Assembly: GCF_004770155.1 (NCBI RefSeq)
Contig: NZ_RQFA01000039.1
Location: 34,551 to 98,550, forward strand
Direction of reading: 5' to 3'
DNA: 64,000 nucleotides
Origin: Leptospira gomenensis
Lineage (GTDB): Bacteria; Spirochaetota; Leptospiria; Leptospirales; Leptospiraceae
The first letter of the stretch is position 1. The number at the start of each line of letters is the position of its first letter. The notes beneath the pieces were generated by a model. That model did not search any database. It worked only from the letters and a program-made list of their open reading frames with translations, and was not told the DNA's origin. This document shows, piece after piece, positions 48,314 through 59,184 of the stretch. The position numbers and the translations under genes are program-made.

Positions 48314-49575
48314 AACGCGCGGTCGATAGGATTATTCGGGGATTCGAATCGATCGGAGAACTGATCCGAACAGTTTCCGAAAATCGAAACCTTTGTGCAG
48401 CGGCATTTCTGATTCTTTATTCCTTTTCTTCGTTTCTGATTTGGAAAAAATACGGATATAACCCGAGCGCTCAGATCAATTTCGGATTTCCTTTCGTTCA
48501 ACAAAACACGGAACGCACTCCCCGTCAGGCGGTAGTATTTCTCGGCCAACCCGGAGACTCTGGCGCCGGTTACGACGGACAAATTTTTTATTATTATTCA
48601 AGAATGTTAAGCGAATTCAATCTCGAATGGCCGGCCGGTTTCGAAACCAATATCCGCGCGCCCCGAATCGGTTATCCGCTGTTAGTCGCTCCATTCGGCT
48701 GGTTCGGAAAATGGGGTACGGTTTTCGGAATGTACGCGGTCCACGTCTGTCTGATCCTGGCCTCCTGGATTTTGATCCGCGATCTTTGCGGCAAAGAAAA
48801 ACGAATCTATTCCACGTTTTATCTTTTTTCCCCGTTCCTACTGGGGAGTTATGCGCTTTTGGTGAGCGACGCCGCGTTATGCGCCTTTCTCGTTTTCACA
48901 TATTGGTCGTATAAAAGGGAAAAATGGTTTTTATTTTCCCTGACGGCGGGCGCGGCGCTCCTGATCAAGGAACAGGCGTTGTTCCTATTATTCCCTATGG
49001 GAATCCAATCCCTTCTGGATAAGAACACAAGATTCACCTTTTCGGTGTTAGGCGCTCTGATCCTCCCTCTCGTCTGGAGTTTATTCCTTAAGATCCATTT
49101 CCCCGAATGGACCCCGACGAGATTCGCGGATTTTTTCGATCCCTTACAGGGTTTTATCGGATACGCAAAAGAAATTTCGGAGACGGCGTTTTATACCTTT
49201 TTAAAAACCGCGGATTGGGAAACGGGAACGATTCTCTTTGCGAAACGTTTTTCCCGTGTACCGATCTTTCTGCTGTTTCTTACCGGTTTGTACGTTTTGA
49301 AAACGGGTTCTTGGAAACTCGCGATAGGATTGAGGTTTTCTTTTTTTCTCGTTTTGTTTTCGGTTTTTTCGGCGGGTTACGTTTTGTATTGGGTTTCCTA
49401 CGAAAACGTTTCGCGCATGTTTACGGTTTCCGTTCCGTTTCTGATTTTTTGGAAATTAGAGGACGATTCGATTTCCGATCGTCCGTTTTGGCTCGTCTGC
49501 GCCGCGATCCTTTGCCTTTTTCTTTTTAAACTTTCCTTCGTATCGGGAACCTTACCGTTCCTTCTTTGGGAATAA
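48283..49575 (+). CDS. Polytopic membrane protein, glycosyltransferase-like
   Basis: Up to 430 residues, about ten membrane helices. The motif GAGYDGQIFYYYSRM in the first periplasmic loop is found in GT-C-like envelope proteins involved in surface glycopolymer formation, with the Asp as possible catalytic residue. The start is uncertain: the frame opens with TTG at 48283 inside the preceding gene; TTG at 48310 overlaps its stop codon (TTGA) and would also fit. Last gene of the cobW-fur-SGNH operon. Confidence 0.65.
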   Translation: MGRLSFGGALKRAVDRIIRGFESIGELIRTVSENRNLCAAAFLILYSFSSFLIWKKYGYNPSAQINFGFPFVQQNTERTPRQAVVFLGQPGDSGAGYDGQIFYYYSRMLSEFNLEWPAGFETNIRAPRIGYPLLVAPFGWFGKWGTVFGMYAVHVCLILASWILIRDLCGKEKRIYSTFYLFSPFLLGSYALLVSDAALCAFLVFTYWSYKREKWFLFSLTAGAALLIKEQALFLLFPMGIQSLLDKNTRFTFSVLGALILPLVWSLFLKIHFPEWTPTRFADFFDPLQGFIGYAKEISETAFYTFLKTADWETGTILFAKRFSRVPIFLLFLTGLYVLKTGSWKLAIGLRFSFFLVLFSVFSAGYVLYWVSYENVSRMFTVSVPFLIFWKLEDDSISDRPFWLVCAAILCLFLFKLSFVSGTLPFLLWE

Positions 49576-49716
49576 TCGTTACTCTTTTTACGAGCTGCGA
49601 TTTTTATTTTTGCAAGTTGCGATAGGTTACGTTAGACGCGCGTTAGGCGGAACTCGTTTGGCAATGAGGAAATTTAGTAACGACCACACGTTTTGTTTCG
49701 CGTATTTTTTGGCGGA

Positions 49717-51309
49717 TCAATTCTGCATTCTAATCTTATAACTCTTATAAACCCGGTCGTTAATTTCGTCCAAACGGGCCCGGTCCAAAGCGATTTCGGT
49801 TCCGTCATCCAATGAAATCAACGAATATCCGCTTTTCATTTCGCGGATCGAGTTCTTCAAATCCCGAACCGATTTAACCGGTTTGCCGTCCAACTTCTCC
49901 ACGATCTTAAAACTCAAATCGTGAAACCCGTTGTTGGATTCGTCCGGCAATACCTGAGACAAAAGAACGATCTTTCCGTTGTCCCCTTCCTTTTCGTGGA
50001 ATTTGGCGTAGTCGAAAAGATACAAAAGTTTCCGGTCTACGCGCGATCTCCAGTCCTTTCCCCATTCTTCCAAAAGGGCTTCGGAAAGTTCCAGAAAAAC
50101 GAAACCTCCCTCAATCGCATAATCATTGTTAATCGGGGAATTCTTATACGGTATACGGACCGCGGAGTGCGGGAAAGGTTTCAACTTCATACTCAAAGAG
50201 AGGCGTTTTTTATCCCGGAGAACCGTAATCGGGATTTCCTTACCCAGGGAGTATCCGAACGAATCTCCGGAATGCGCGAGAAAGGAAAGAACCTGCTTCC
50301 CGTATAACGGGTGTTCTACGTAACCTTTGGAATCCACTTTTTTTCCGCCGAATTCGAGGATGATATCCTCGAGTTTCAAAACGCCGCTCGCCGAAGAACC
50401 GGGAACGACGTCCGCTACGAGAATACCCGATTCCTTTTCGTCCATTCCGTAATATTGTTTTACGGCGAAATCGGTCACGGGTCGGAATCGGAAACCCTTG
50501 TAGGGAAAGATCTCTTTCCCCGGAGTATTTAAGAATTTTTGAATGATAAAGGAGGGAATCACTCTTCCCGAATTCTTACCGGAAGTGAAGTCGTATAACA
50601 TTCCGGAAACTTTTCCGTCTTCGATCAACACTTCGCCGAAACCGTTTAGACTTTCGCTGGAACTGATATCGATCACCGGCAATTCGACGCGACCCAGGGG
50701 CATTTGGTCCATATCCATATTTAAAAGCGCAGCTGCCGTCGTTTGGATCGAACCCGAATTATCAAGCTGATATACGTTCACTTGTTTCGGAAATACGGAA
50801 ATCGAAGTCAACTTCAGCGGAAGCAGATCGTCGAAGAAATTTTTCTTTTCCACACGAAGCGAGGCGAGATTGGATTCCGGATCGATTCGATAAACGTAGG
50901 CTTTGGTTTCGGAATAGGAGGAATATTTTTTCACTTCGATCAACGTCGCGTCGGGCAACAAAGTGTACGGAATCAGAATCTGTTCGCCTTCCGCTACAAA
51001 GCCGACCCCGCGTCTTACCCTAGGACTTTTTTTCTTCCAGGGTTGATGATACTCGGGTTCCTGAAAGGTCACCTTGATCTGAACGATACTTTGATTGTAC
51101 GAATCCGATTGTCCGCGTTTTACTCCGTTCATTGTCTCCGTTTTACGGGAAATTCCCTTCGTTTCGGATGCGGTTTGAAATTTGGATCCTCTTTTTTTTA
51201 CGGACACGGAAGGAACGGTCTCCGCGTAACTCGGGGAACGAACTTCCGCGGCGAGAGAGATATGCGTCAGGAAAAGAAAGGATAAAGATAAACTAAAAAT
51301 TTTCGACAT
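49717..51309 (-). CDS. HtrA-like pseudoprotease with PDZ-type domain
   Basis: 530 residues with a signal peptide (SLSLSFLFLTHISLAAEV). It parallels the active HtrA-like protein just upstream: RRGVGFVAEGEQILIPYTLLPDATLIEVKKYSS corresponds to the segment with the catalytic His, ESNLASLRVEK to the catalytic Asp, and GKVSGMLYDFTSGKNSGRVIP to the region after the GNSGG. His, Asp and Ser are all missing. PDZ-like parts follow (GILVADVVPGSSASGVLKLEDIILEFGGKKV, and a second near the C-terminus). It is 14 bp after the active paralogue, thus probably a regulatory or chaperone partner in the periplasm. Confidence 0.78.
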   Translation of the reverse strand: MSKIFSLSLSFLFLTHISLAAEVRSPSYAETVPSVSVKKRGSKFQTASETKGISRKTETMNGVKRGQSDSYNQSIVQIKVTFQEPEYHQPWKKKSPRVRRGVGFVAEGEQILIPYTLLPDATLIEVKKYSSYSETKAYVYRIDPESNLASLRVEKKNFFDDLLPLKLTSISVFPKQVNVYQLDNSGSIQTTAAALLNMDMDQMPLGRVELPVIDISSSESLNGFGEVLIEDGKVSGMLYDFTSGKNSGRVIPSFIIQKFLNTPGKEIFPYKGFRFRPVTDFAVKQYYGMDEKESGILVADVVPGSSASGVLKLEDIILEFGGKKVDSKGYVEHPLYGKQVLSFLAHSGDSFGYSLGKEIPITVLRDKKRLSLSMKLKPFPHSAVRIPYKNSPINNDYAIEGGFVFLELSEALLEEWGKDWRSRVDRKLLYLFDYAKFHEKEGDNGKIVLLSQVLPDESNNGFHDLSFKIVEKLDGKPVKSVRDLKNSIREMKSGYSLISLDDGTEIALDRARLDEINDRVYKSYKIRMQN

Positions 51310-51323
51310 TCAAATCTCCTAAT

Positions 51324-52835
51324 CTATTCCAACCCGTATGTTTTGCGGATCTTGTCGTCGGCCCTTTCGGCGGCTTCCCGATCCAAAATCAGCGGAACTT
51401 GCACATCCAAAAATTTCAGGCGAAGATATTTTTCCTTGGAAGAGGATAAAATTCTTTTGAGATCCGAAAGTTCGCCTACGGGCGTTCCGTTGACGGATTC
51501 CAAAACGAGATTTACGAAATAATCGGACGATGAATTGACCGGATGCGAAAGTTTTCTGTACAATACGACATCCGTCCGTTTTCCGCGATTGAGGCCGTCT
51601 TCGATAAAATAAAAAAAACGATACAACAACTGACTTCCTCCGGAAGTGTTTCCGCCTCGGCTCCAACTCGTGATCAAATCCCTGGACATTTCCTGAAACA
51701 GAAGTCCGCCTATCATCGCGTAGTCGTACGGTTTGTCGTATTGATTCCGCATAAAATCGAAGTCGGGCATCCTTCTCGCCGGAAAGGAGACGTTCATTTC
51801 CTTGCCGTCCCGAAAGAGTTTGAAAGAGATCGTATCACCCGCGTGTTTGTTGTCCACGATTTCGACGAAGTCCACGCGCGCGTCCCGATCCTGCATCACG
51901 GTTCCGTTTTTACCGATCGGATTTCCGTCGATCTCCGTTAGAAAGTCGCCTTCTTTGAGGAAATTTTCCGCAGAACCGTTTTTTAAAACGCGGGATACGA
52001 AAACCCCTTCCAGTGGATCGGGAATTTTCTTCGCTTTACGCAGAGCAACGTTGAACGAATTGAGAGTCCTTACCCCGAGTTCCACATAACCGTCGTATCT
52101 TCCATCCTCGATGTCTTTTAAAAAGTGGCGGATCACGTTGGTCGGAATCAAATAACCGATGTTTTCCCCTTTGGTAGCGACCTGAAACGCGACTCCTACG
52201 ACCTTATCGTCCTGGATCGCGGGTCCTCCGGAGTTTCCAGGATTGATGGCCGCGTCCACTTGAAGCACCAAATGACTGTCCACGGCGGAATGCGAATATA
52301 CGGATTGATCCTTTCTGGAAACGATTCCGCGCGTAACCGAAACCTTATTGCCTCCGATCGGATAACCGACCACAATCAAGGGAGAATTGAGTTCCGGAAT
52401 TTCGCCGAGTTCCAAATCCCGCGAGTCCTTGTAAAATTCCGAACTTTCGGCTTCCAAAACCGCAAGGTCGCAATCATGAGCGATATGAAGCACTTTCACC
52501 CCGTACCATTCGGTCTGATTGTATCTCTGCACCTGAACGAACTTCGCGTTTGAAATGACGTGCGCATTGGTTATGATCCGCTTGTTTCCGATCAGAAATC
52601 CCGTCCCGGAACTGGCTCGGACCGGGTCGGTCGTCCAGGGAGAAAAAGGATTCACCGCTTGGGAATAAACACGGATCTGGACCACACCTTTACGAAGTTC
52701 GTCGAAGGGAAGAGAAGAGGGGGCGTCCACGGAATTCACCGCAGTTTGAAAAAACGAGAATAAAACCGCGAAAATAAATCCGTATCTTTTCGAAATCCGA
52801 CTGTTAAAAAACGCAGACAATTGTTTGACCGTCAA
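51324..52835 (-). CDS. HtrA-like trypsin-type serine protease with PDZ domains
   Basis: 503 residues, exported (a hydrophobic segment around residues 19-36). Catalytic triad intact: ITNAHVISNA (His92), HDCDLAVLEAE (Asp123) and INPGNSGGPAI (Ser202). PDZ domain from ~260 (GVFVSRVLKNGSAENFLKEGDFLTEIDG) and a second PDZ-like part in the C-terminal ~100 residues. Periplasmic quality control is the usual role of DegP/HtrA. Start TTG at 52835 with GGAGG 5 nt upstream. First gene of a two-gene unit with the pseudoprotease. Confidence 0.9.
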   Translation of the reverse strand: MTVKQLSAFFNSRISKRYGFIFAVLFSFFQTAVNSVDAPSSLPFDELRKGVVQIRVYSQAVNPFSPWTTDPVRASSGTGFLIGNKRIITNAHVISNAKFVQVQRYNQTEWYGVKVLHIAHDCDLAVLEAESSEFYKDSRDLELGEIPELNSPLIVVGYPIGGNKVSVTRGIVSRKDQSVYSHSAVDSHLVLQVDAAINPGNSGGPAIQDDKVVGVAFQVATKGENIGYLIPTNVIRHFLKDIEDGRYDGYVELGVRTLNSFNVALRKAKKIPDPLEGVFVSRVLKNGSAENFLKEGDFLTEIDGNPIGKNGTVMQDRDARVDFVEIVDNKHAGDTISFKLFRDGKEMNVSFPARRMPDFDFMRNQYDKPYDYAMIGGLLFQEMSRDLITSWSRGGNTSGGSQLLYRFFYFIEDGLNRGKRTDVVLYRKLSHPVNSSSDYFVNLVLESVNGTPVGELSDLKRILSSSKEKYLRLKFLDVQVPLILDREAAERADDKIRKTYGLE

Positions 52836-52853
52836 CGGATCCTCCGGGAGAAT

Positions 52854-52859
52854 ATTATA
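52854..52859 (-). promoter_or_regulatory. Candidate -10 element of the HtrA pair
   Basis: TATAAT on the minus strand, 19 bp before the TTG start, with GGAGG (52841-52845) between. A -35-like GGACAT about 17-18 bp upstream is a poor match. TTAGAA-TT-TTCTAA (52863-52876), overlapping the apt stop codon, lies in the spacer and could be a terminator remnant or operator. Confidence 0.45.
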
Positions 52860-52872
52860 ATTTTAGAATTTT

Positions 52873-53409
<537 letters not shown>

Positions 53410-53498
53410 AGTTTCACGTCCGAGGGTTTTGATTACGGGTTCTATTCAAAAAATCCGAGACATTTCAAACAATTCTTTTTTGATACGGACAAAGAAAA

Positions 53499-53517
53499 GC
53501 CCGGTAAAATACCGGGC
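53499..53517 (-). terminator. Intrinsic terminator of htpX
   Basis: On the minus strand GCCCGGTA-TTT-TACCGGGC forms an 8-bp GC-rich stem, followed by TTTTCTTTG. It lies 29 bp after the htpX stop and upstream of apt. Typical rho-independent terminator. Confidence 0.85.
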
Positions 53518-53545
53518 CGGTTTCGTACATCCGATCTTTGAACGA

Positions 53546-54436
53546 TCAATATCCCGAATTTTTCAAAGCGGCGATTCTCACTTCCAACGGAGGATGTGTG
53601 GAAAATAGGGCCATCCATTTGTTGTGTCCCGAAATTTTCATCGTAGCGAGCGCCTCTCCACCGCGTTCGTCCTGAGGAGCGTCGAACGTTCTTCTTAATT
53701 TTTCCAAGGCGGCGATCATATTCTGACGACCGGCGAGTTTTGCTCCTCCGGCGTCGGCCCGGAATTCGCGCGTTCTCGAAAAATAGGCAACCACGATCGA
53801 TCCGAGAATGCTGAACAAAATACTCAGTACTATGTTCGCGACCCAACGTACGGTATATTGCGCGTCCTCGTCCTTTACGAGCGTACTGAGCGCGTAGCTG
53901 ATGATCCTGGAAAAGAATATTACGAAAGCATTAACTACTCCCTGCACCAGGGTCATCGTGACCATGTCTCCGTTGGCGACGTGCGCCAATTCGTGCGCGA
54001 GCACTCCTTCGACTTCCGCGTTGTCCATCACCTGCAACAATCCGCTGGAAACGGCGACTAAGGAGTTGGATTTGGAAGGTCCGGTCGCGAACGCGTTCAC
54101 TTCGGGAGAATGATAGATTCCCACTTCGGGAGTGGGAATGTTCGCAGCGCGTGCAAGACGTTCCACTCTCGAATACAATTCCCGTTCCACTCCGGTCGCG
54201 GAAGAAGGATGGATCACCTTTACACCCATCATCGTCTTCGCCATGAATTTGGAAAGCAGAAGGGAAACGAAAGAACCCCCCATACCCCAAAGCAGCGAGA
54301 ATACGATCAAGGACGTATAATCCAATCCGTTCGAACGGAGATACGGACCGATTCCAAGAGCGGTCGTTATGATCGAAATCGTAACGACTACCAGAATATT
54401 GGTCAGTAAAAACAGCCCAATTCGTTTAAACCACAT
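53546..54436 (-). CDS. htpX: Membrane zinc metalloprotease HtpX
   Basis: 296 residues. Two N-terminal membrane helices, VNAFATGPSKSNSLVAVSSGLL, then LAHELAHVANGD with the HExxH zinc site (His148, Glu149, His152), a second hydrophobic pair, and SRTREFRADAGGAKLAG supplying the third ligand Glu. HtpX cleaves misfolded membrane proteins in the cytoplasmic face. Start ATG 54436. A complete protein of family length. It shares this region with HtrA, both envelope quality-control proteases. Confidence 0.96.
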   Translation of the reverse strand: MWFKRIGLFLLTNILVVVTISIITTALGIGPYLRSNGLDYTSLIVFSLLWGMGGSFVSLLLSKFMAKTMMGVKVIHPSSATGVERELYSRVERLARAANIPTPEVGIYHSPEVNAFATGPSKSNSLVAVSSGLLQVMDNAEVEGVLAHELAHVANGDMVTMTLVQGVVNAFVIFFSRIISYALSTLVKDEDAQYTVRWVANIVLSILFSILGSIVVAYFSRTREFRADAGGAKLAGRQNMIAALEKLRRTFDAPQDERGGEALATMKISGHNKWMALFSTHPPLEVRIAALKNSGY

Positions 54437-54578
54437 TTCGGTTCTCCTTAAATTCTAAATCAATACGGGGAACGGACGTTTGGTCGTGTTTCGAGTCACA
54501 ACCCGAACACGGCCGATCGTATCGGTTACGTCCGATCCGATTCTTTTCCTTTAGACCTGAAAAACGGATCCTTCGATC

Positions 54579-56185
<1,607 letters not shown>

Positions 56186-56189
<4 letters not shown>

Positions 56190-56668
56190 TGTTTCGATTT
56201 ACTCCCAAAATCCACTTGAATTACGTTGGACTTGTCGTCCTTCGTTTCACCCTCTTTTTTCTCAGTCGAAACCGTTTTTTCCTTGGCGGAGGTTTGAATC
56301 TGTTTGAACACCTCCGATTCCGCGGTAAAAACTTTCATGTTGATCAGTGTTTGTTGTGATTTATCATAATAACGTAATATACAATCCCAGGGGATAAAAA
56401 CTTCCTCCCAGGCGTATCCGAATTGAAGTTCCGCGTAGATCCATTCTTCCCGCAAATCCAAATTACGGGTTCCACCCTTGGGGCTGAATACGAGGACCAC
56501 GCCCGTTTCCTTTTCTTCGCCGACTAATCCGCGTTTGCCGATGACAAGTTTCGGGTGAGGGGCCGCGTGCAAAAAAAACGTGCCGAACGATTCCCAGTAG
56601 AGATCGAATAGTTCCCGTTTGAATTTTCTGAGATTCAAAATCTCTTCTTTCAGACTTTTTTTATCCAT
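56186..56668 (-). CDS. SspB-like ClpXP adaptor (stringent starvation protein B type)
   Basis: 160 residues. Alignment by eye with SspB: HPKLVIGKRG, then VVLVFSPKGGTRNLDLREEWIYAELQFGYAWEEVFIPWDCILRYYDK, matching the SspB core (a strand of the NIAPxAVGNLEL type, an xFxARFGG strand and xVPxxAVLAIY). The C-terminus ends in a charged linker and VIQVDFG, in place of the XB peptide that docks ClpX. SspB delivers ssrA-tagged proteins to ClpXP. Overlaps the permease (4 bp) and the dehydratase (8 bp), so it sits in an operon of unrelated functions. Confidence 0.7.
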
Positions 56669-58595
56669 TCTTGAAATTCTGATCCGGAATTTCCACTTTG
56701 GCTTCCGTGAGATAATCGCCGTGGATTTTGTATTCCGGAACCAAGGATTGAAACGCGAGGAAGATATCCTTATCCTTGTTGGTTCTGCCGGCGGTCAACA
56801 GTTCGTTAAAACGAGCGACGAACGTAGTCGGTTCCTGATTTTCCAAAGGGGCCGCGATTTTGATTTTAGGATGATGCGTCTTTTTGATTCCTTCCAAATC
56901 CAAAAGAAGTTCTTCGAAAAGTTTTTCCCCCGGACGTAAGCCGGTGAATTGGATCGGTATGTCCACGTACGGACGCAATCCGCAAAGACGGATCATCTCC
57001 TCCGCGAGGTTGAGAATTCGAACCGGCTCCCCCATTTCGAGAATGAAAATCTCTCCGCACTCTCCCATACTTCCGGCTTGTAACACGAGTTGTGTGGCTT
57101 CGGGAATCGTCATAAAATAACGGATCACATCGGGATGTGTGACGGTGATCGGTCCTCCGTTGGCGATCTGTTCGCGAAACCGCGGAATGACCGATCCGTT
57201 GGATCCCAATACGTTTCCGAATCGAACGGTGATGAATTTCGTTCTGGTTTCGCGGGATATATGTTGAAGATACAATTCCGCGGCGCGTTTGGATGCGCCC
57301 ATGATGTTGACCGGATTGACCGCCTTATCGGTGGATATCAGTACGAAACGTTCCACGCCGGAAAGACGGGAAATGTCCGCGATGTTTTTGGTTCCGAGAA
57401 CGTTATTCATCACGGCTTCGGTCGGATTGACTTCCATCATGGGAACGTGTTTGTATGCGGCCGAGTGAAACACGACTTGCGGAGAGTATCTTTCGAAAAC
57501 GGAACTTACCCGGGATAAGTTTTTGATATCGGCTATGATCGGAATGAGTTCGATCGATTGCCCCTGCAGTTTTTTCTTGAGTTCGTATTCGATTTCATAC
57601 AACGGAGTTTCGGCGGAATCCAAAAGTAAAATCCGAGAAGGTTCGAAAACCGCGACTTGTCTACAGAGTTCGCTTCCGATGGAACCGCCCGCTCCCGTAA
57701 TCAGAATGGATTTTCCCTTTAAATACGAACGGATGGATTCTATCTCCAAATCCACGACCGGCCGTCCGAGCAAATCCTCCACTTGCACTTCCCGTAACTG
57801 ATTGAGTTTGGGAGAATCGAAAAACAAGGATCCGAGCGAAGGCAGAATTTTGAACTTCACGTCCGTATTCTCGAAGGAACGGATCAAGCGACTGATCAAC
57901 TTTCCATCCGGGTTGGAGATCGCTATGATCACCTGTTTGACTCCGAATTGATGAATCATTTCCTGCGCCTGGTCGATCTTGGCCAAAATGGGAACTCCCT
58001 GGATATGAGCCCCGATTTTCTGGACGTTATCGTCCAAAAAACCGACCGGATTGAGTTTGAGTTCGGTATGTCTTCTGATTTCGGTCAGAAGCGTGGCCCC
58101 GACTTTTCCGGCGCCCAAGATGAGAGTCGGAAGTCCTTCCTCTTTGGCCTTTTTGAGAATGTATTGATCCCGGAAAACTCGCCAGGAAAAACTGCGGATA
58201 CAAAGAAAACTCAAGAGCAACAGAGTATCCAAAATCGGAACCATTCTGGAGATCTGTTCGAAACGGTTGTAAAACAAAAGTGCGGTCGTAGATACGAGCG
58301 AGGAAAGAAGAGTTACTTTGATGATTTCGACGAGGTCGTGGATCGAGGCGTATGCCCAAATGGAACGATAGATGTCCGAAAGCAGGAACACAACTGCGCG
58401 AACCCCGACTACGATCAAAAGGGAAACGAGAAAACGTTCCGGTGGAAACAAAAATACAAAAGATTCAAACCGGATCCAATGCGCCAAAAAGAAGGAAACT
58501 CCCATGAACAACAGATCCAAGGGAAAGATCCACATTCTTCGATTCCATTGACCGAGCATGTAGGAAATAAAATCGTTTTCATCCCAAAAGTCCAA
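56661..58595 (-). CDS. Polysaccharide biosynthesis nucleotide-sugar 4,6-dehydratase (CapD/WbpM/PglF-like)
   Basis: 644 residues. Four N-terminal membrane helices, a first Rossmann-like part (LILGAGKVGATLL, residues ~158-168), then the SDR domain with ILITGAGGSIGSELCRQ (~298-313), and STDKAVNPVNIMGASKRAAELY, where Met replaces the usual Tyr of the catalytic YxxxK, as in UDP-GlcNAc C4/C6 dehydratases of this group. It makes the 4-keto-6-deoxy precursor of bacillosamine- or QuiNAc-type sugars. Its start at 58595 lies beside the divergent zinc-ribbon gene. Confidence 0.93.
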   Translation of the reverse strand: MDFWDENDFISYMLGQWNRRMWIFPLDLLFMGVSFFLAHWIRFESFVFLFPPERFLVSLLIVVGVRAVVFLLSDIYRSIWAYASIHDLVEIIKVTLLSSLVSTTALLFYNRFEQISRMVPILDTLLLLSFLCIRSFSWRVFRDQYILKKAKEEGLPTLILGAGKVGATLLTEIRRHTELKLNPVGFLDDNVQKIGAHIQGVPILAKIDQAQEMIHQFGVKQVIIAISNPDGKLISRLIRSFENTDVKFKILPSLGSLFFDSPKLNQLREVQVEDLLGRPVVDLEIESIRSYLKGKSILITGAGGSIGSELCRQVAVFEPSRILLLDSAETPLYEIEYELKKKLQGQSIELIPIIADIKNLSRVSSVFERYSPQVVFHSAAYKHVPMMEVNPTEAVMNNVLGTKNIADISRLSGVERFVLISTDKAVNPVNIMGASKRAAELYLQHISRETRTKFITVRFGNVLGSNGSVIPRFREQIANGGPITVTHPDVIRYFMTIPEATQLVLQAGSMGECGEIFILEMGEPVRILNLAEEMIRLCGLRPYVDIPIQFTGLRPGEKLFEELLLDLEGIKKTHHPKIKIAAPLENQEPTTFVARFNELLTAGRTNKDKDIFLAFQSLVPEYKIHGDYLTEAKVEIPDQNFKNG

Positions 58596-58600
58596 TCTTT

Positions 58601-59179
58601 TTGAAACGAAGAATTTCGATTTTTGTCCGAATCGAAAAATGTGTTGCGAAAATTCTTTTCTTGCACAACTCCTTTCGTAGAATAAATCGGTTTTACGCCG
58701 GGGCGCTTTTGAAAGAAATCATCATCAACTTACAAGGGGATCTGGACTTCAAATTGGGAGAATCGCTTCTTTCCAAACTGGAAGAATTGTCCGAATTTCC
58801 ACGGAAAATCCTGCTCGACGGTTCCGGATTGGACTCCGCGACTTTGGAAGGTTCCTCGATCGTAAACCGACTTCCTCAAAAATTTCCGGATTCGAAATTC
58901 GCGGTTTGTTCTTTGGCGGAAGGGATCGATCTTTCCGGGGAAGGGGATAACGGAATTCCTACGTTTCCGGATCGGGAAACGGCGAAGTCGTTTTTAACCG
59001 AAAATGAAACCGACCCGGAAACAAAATTTCCGGAAAACGCCCCGGTTTTGATCCAGTGCCCGGAATGTTTTCATCTGCTCAAAATCCAAAGTTCGGGAAA
59101 TTACGCCTGTCCTTCCTGTAGTTCCAAATTCTTCGTCACGAAGGATTTTAGGACATCTCCGTTTGAAAGATTATTATAA
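58601..59179 (+). CDS. STAS-like domain plus C-terminal zinc ribbon
   Basis: Up to 192 residues. From ~residue 37: KEIIINLQGDLDFKLGESLLSKL and PRKILLDGSGLDSATLEGSSIVNRL, which look like the STAS/anti-sigma-antagonist fold. Near the C-terminus CPECFHLLKIQSSGNYACPSCSSKFF forms a Cys4 zinc ribbon. The start is uncertain: 58601 lies 6 bp from the divergent dehydratase; TTG at 58709 begins at the STAS-like domain. No function known; it may be a regulatory component. Confidence 0.55.
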   Translation: MKRRISIFVRIEKCVAKILFLHNSFRRINRFYAGALLKEIIINLQGDLDFKLGESLLSKLEELSEFPRKILLDGSGLDSATLEGSSIVNRLPQKFPDSKFAVCSLAEGIDLSGEGDNGIPTFPDRETAKSFLTENETDPETKFPENAPVLIQCPECFHLLKIQSSGNYACPSCSSKFFVTKDFRTSPFERLL

Positions 59180-59184
59180 TATTC

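Noticed and set aside
54437..54578. Inverted repeat near 54490-54520 as terminator of the permease region
   Set aside because: Arms are short and imperfect with no T-run on either strand.
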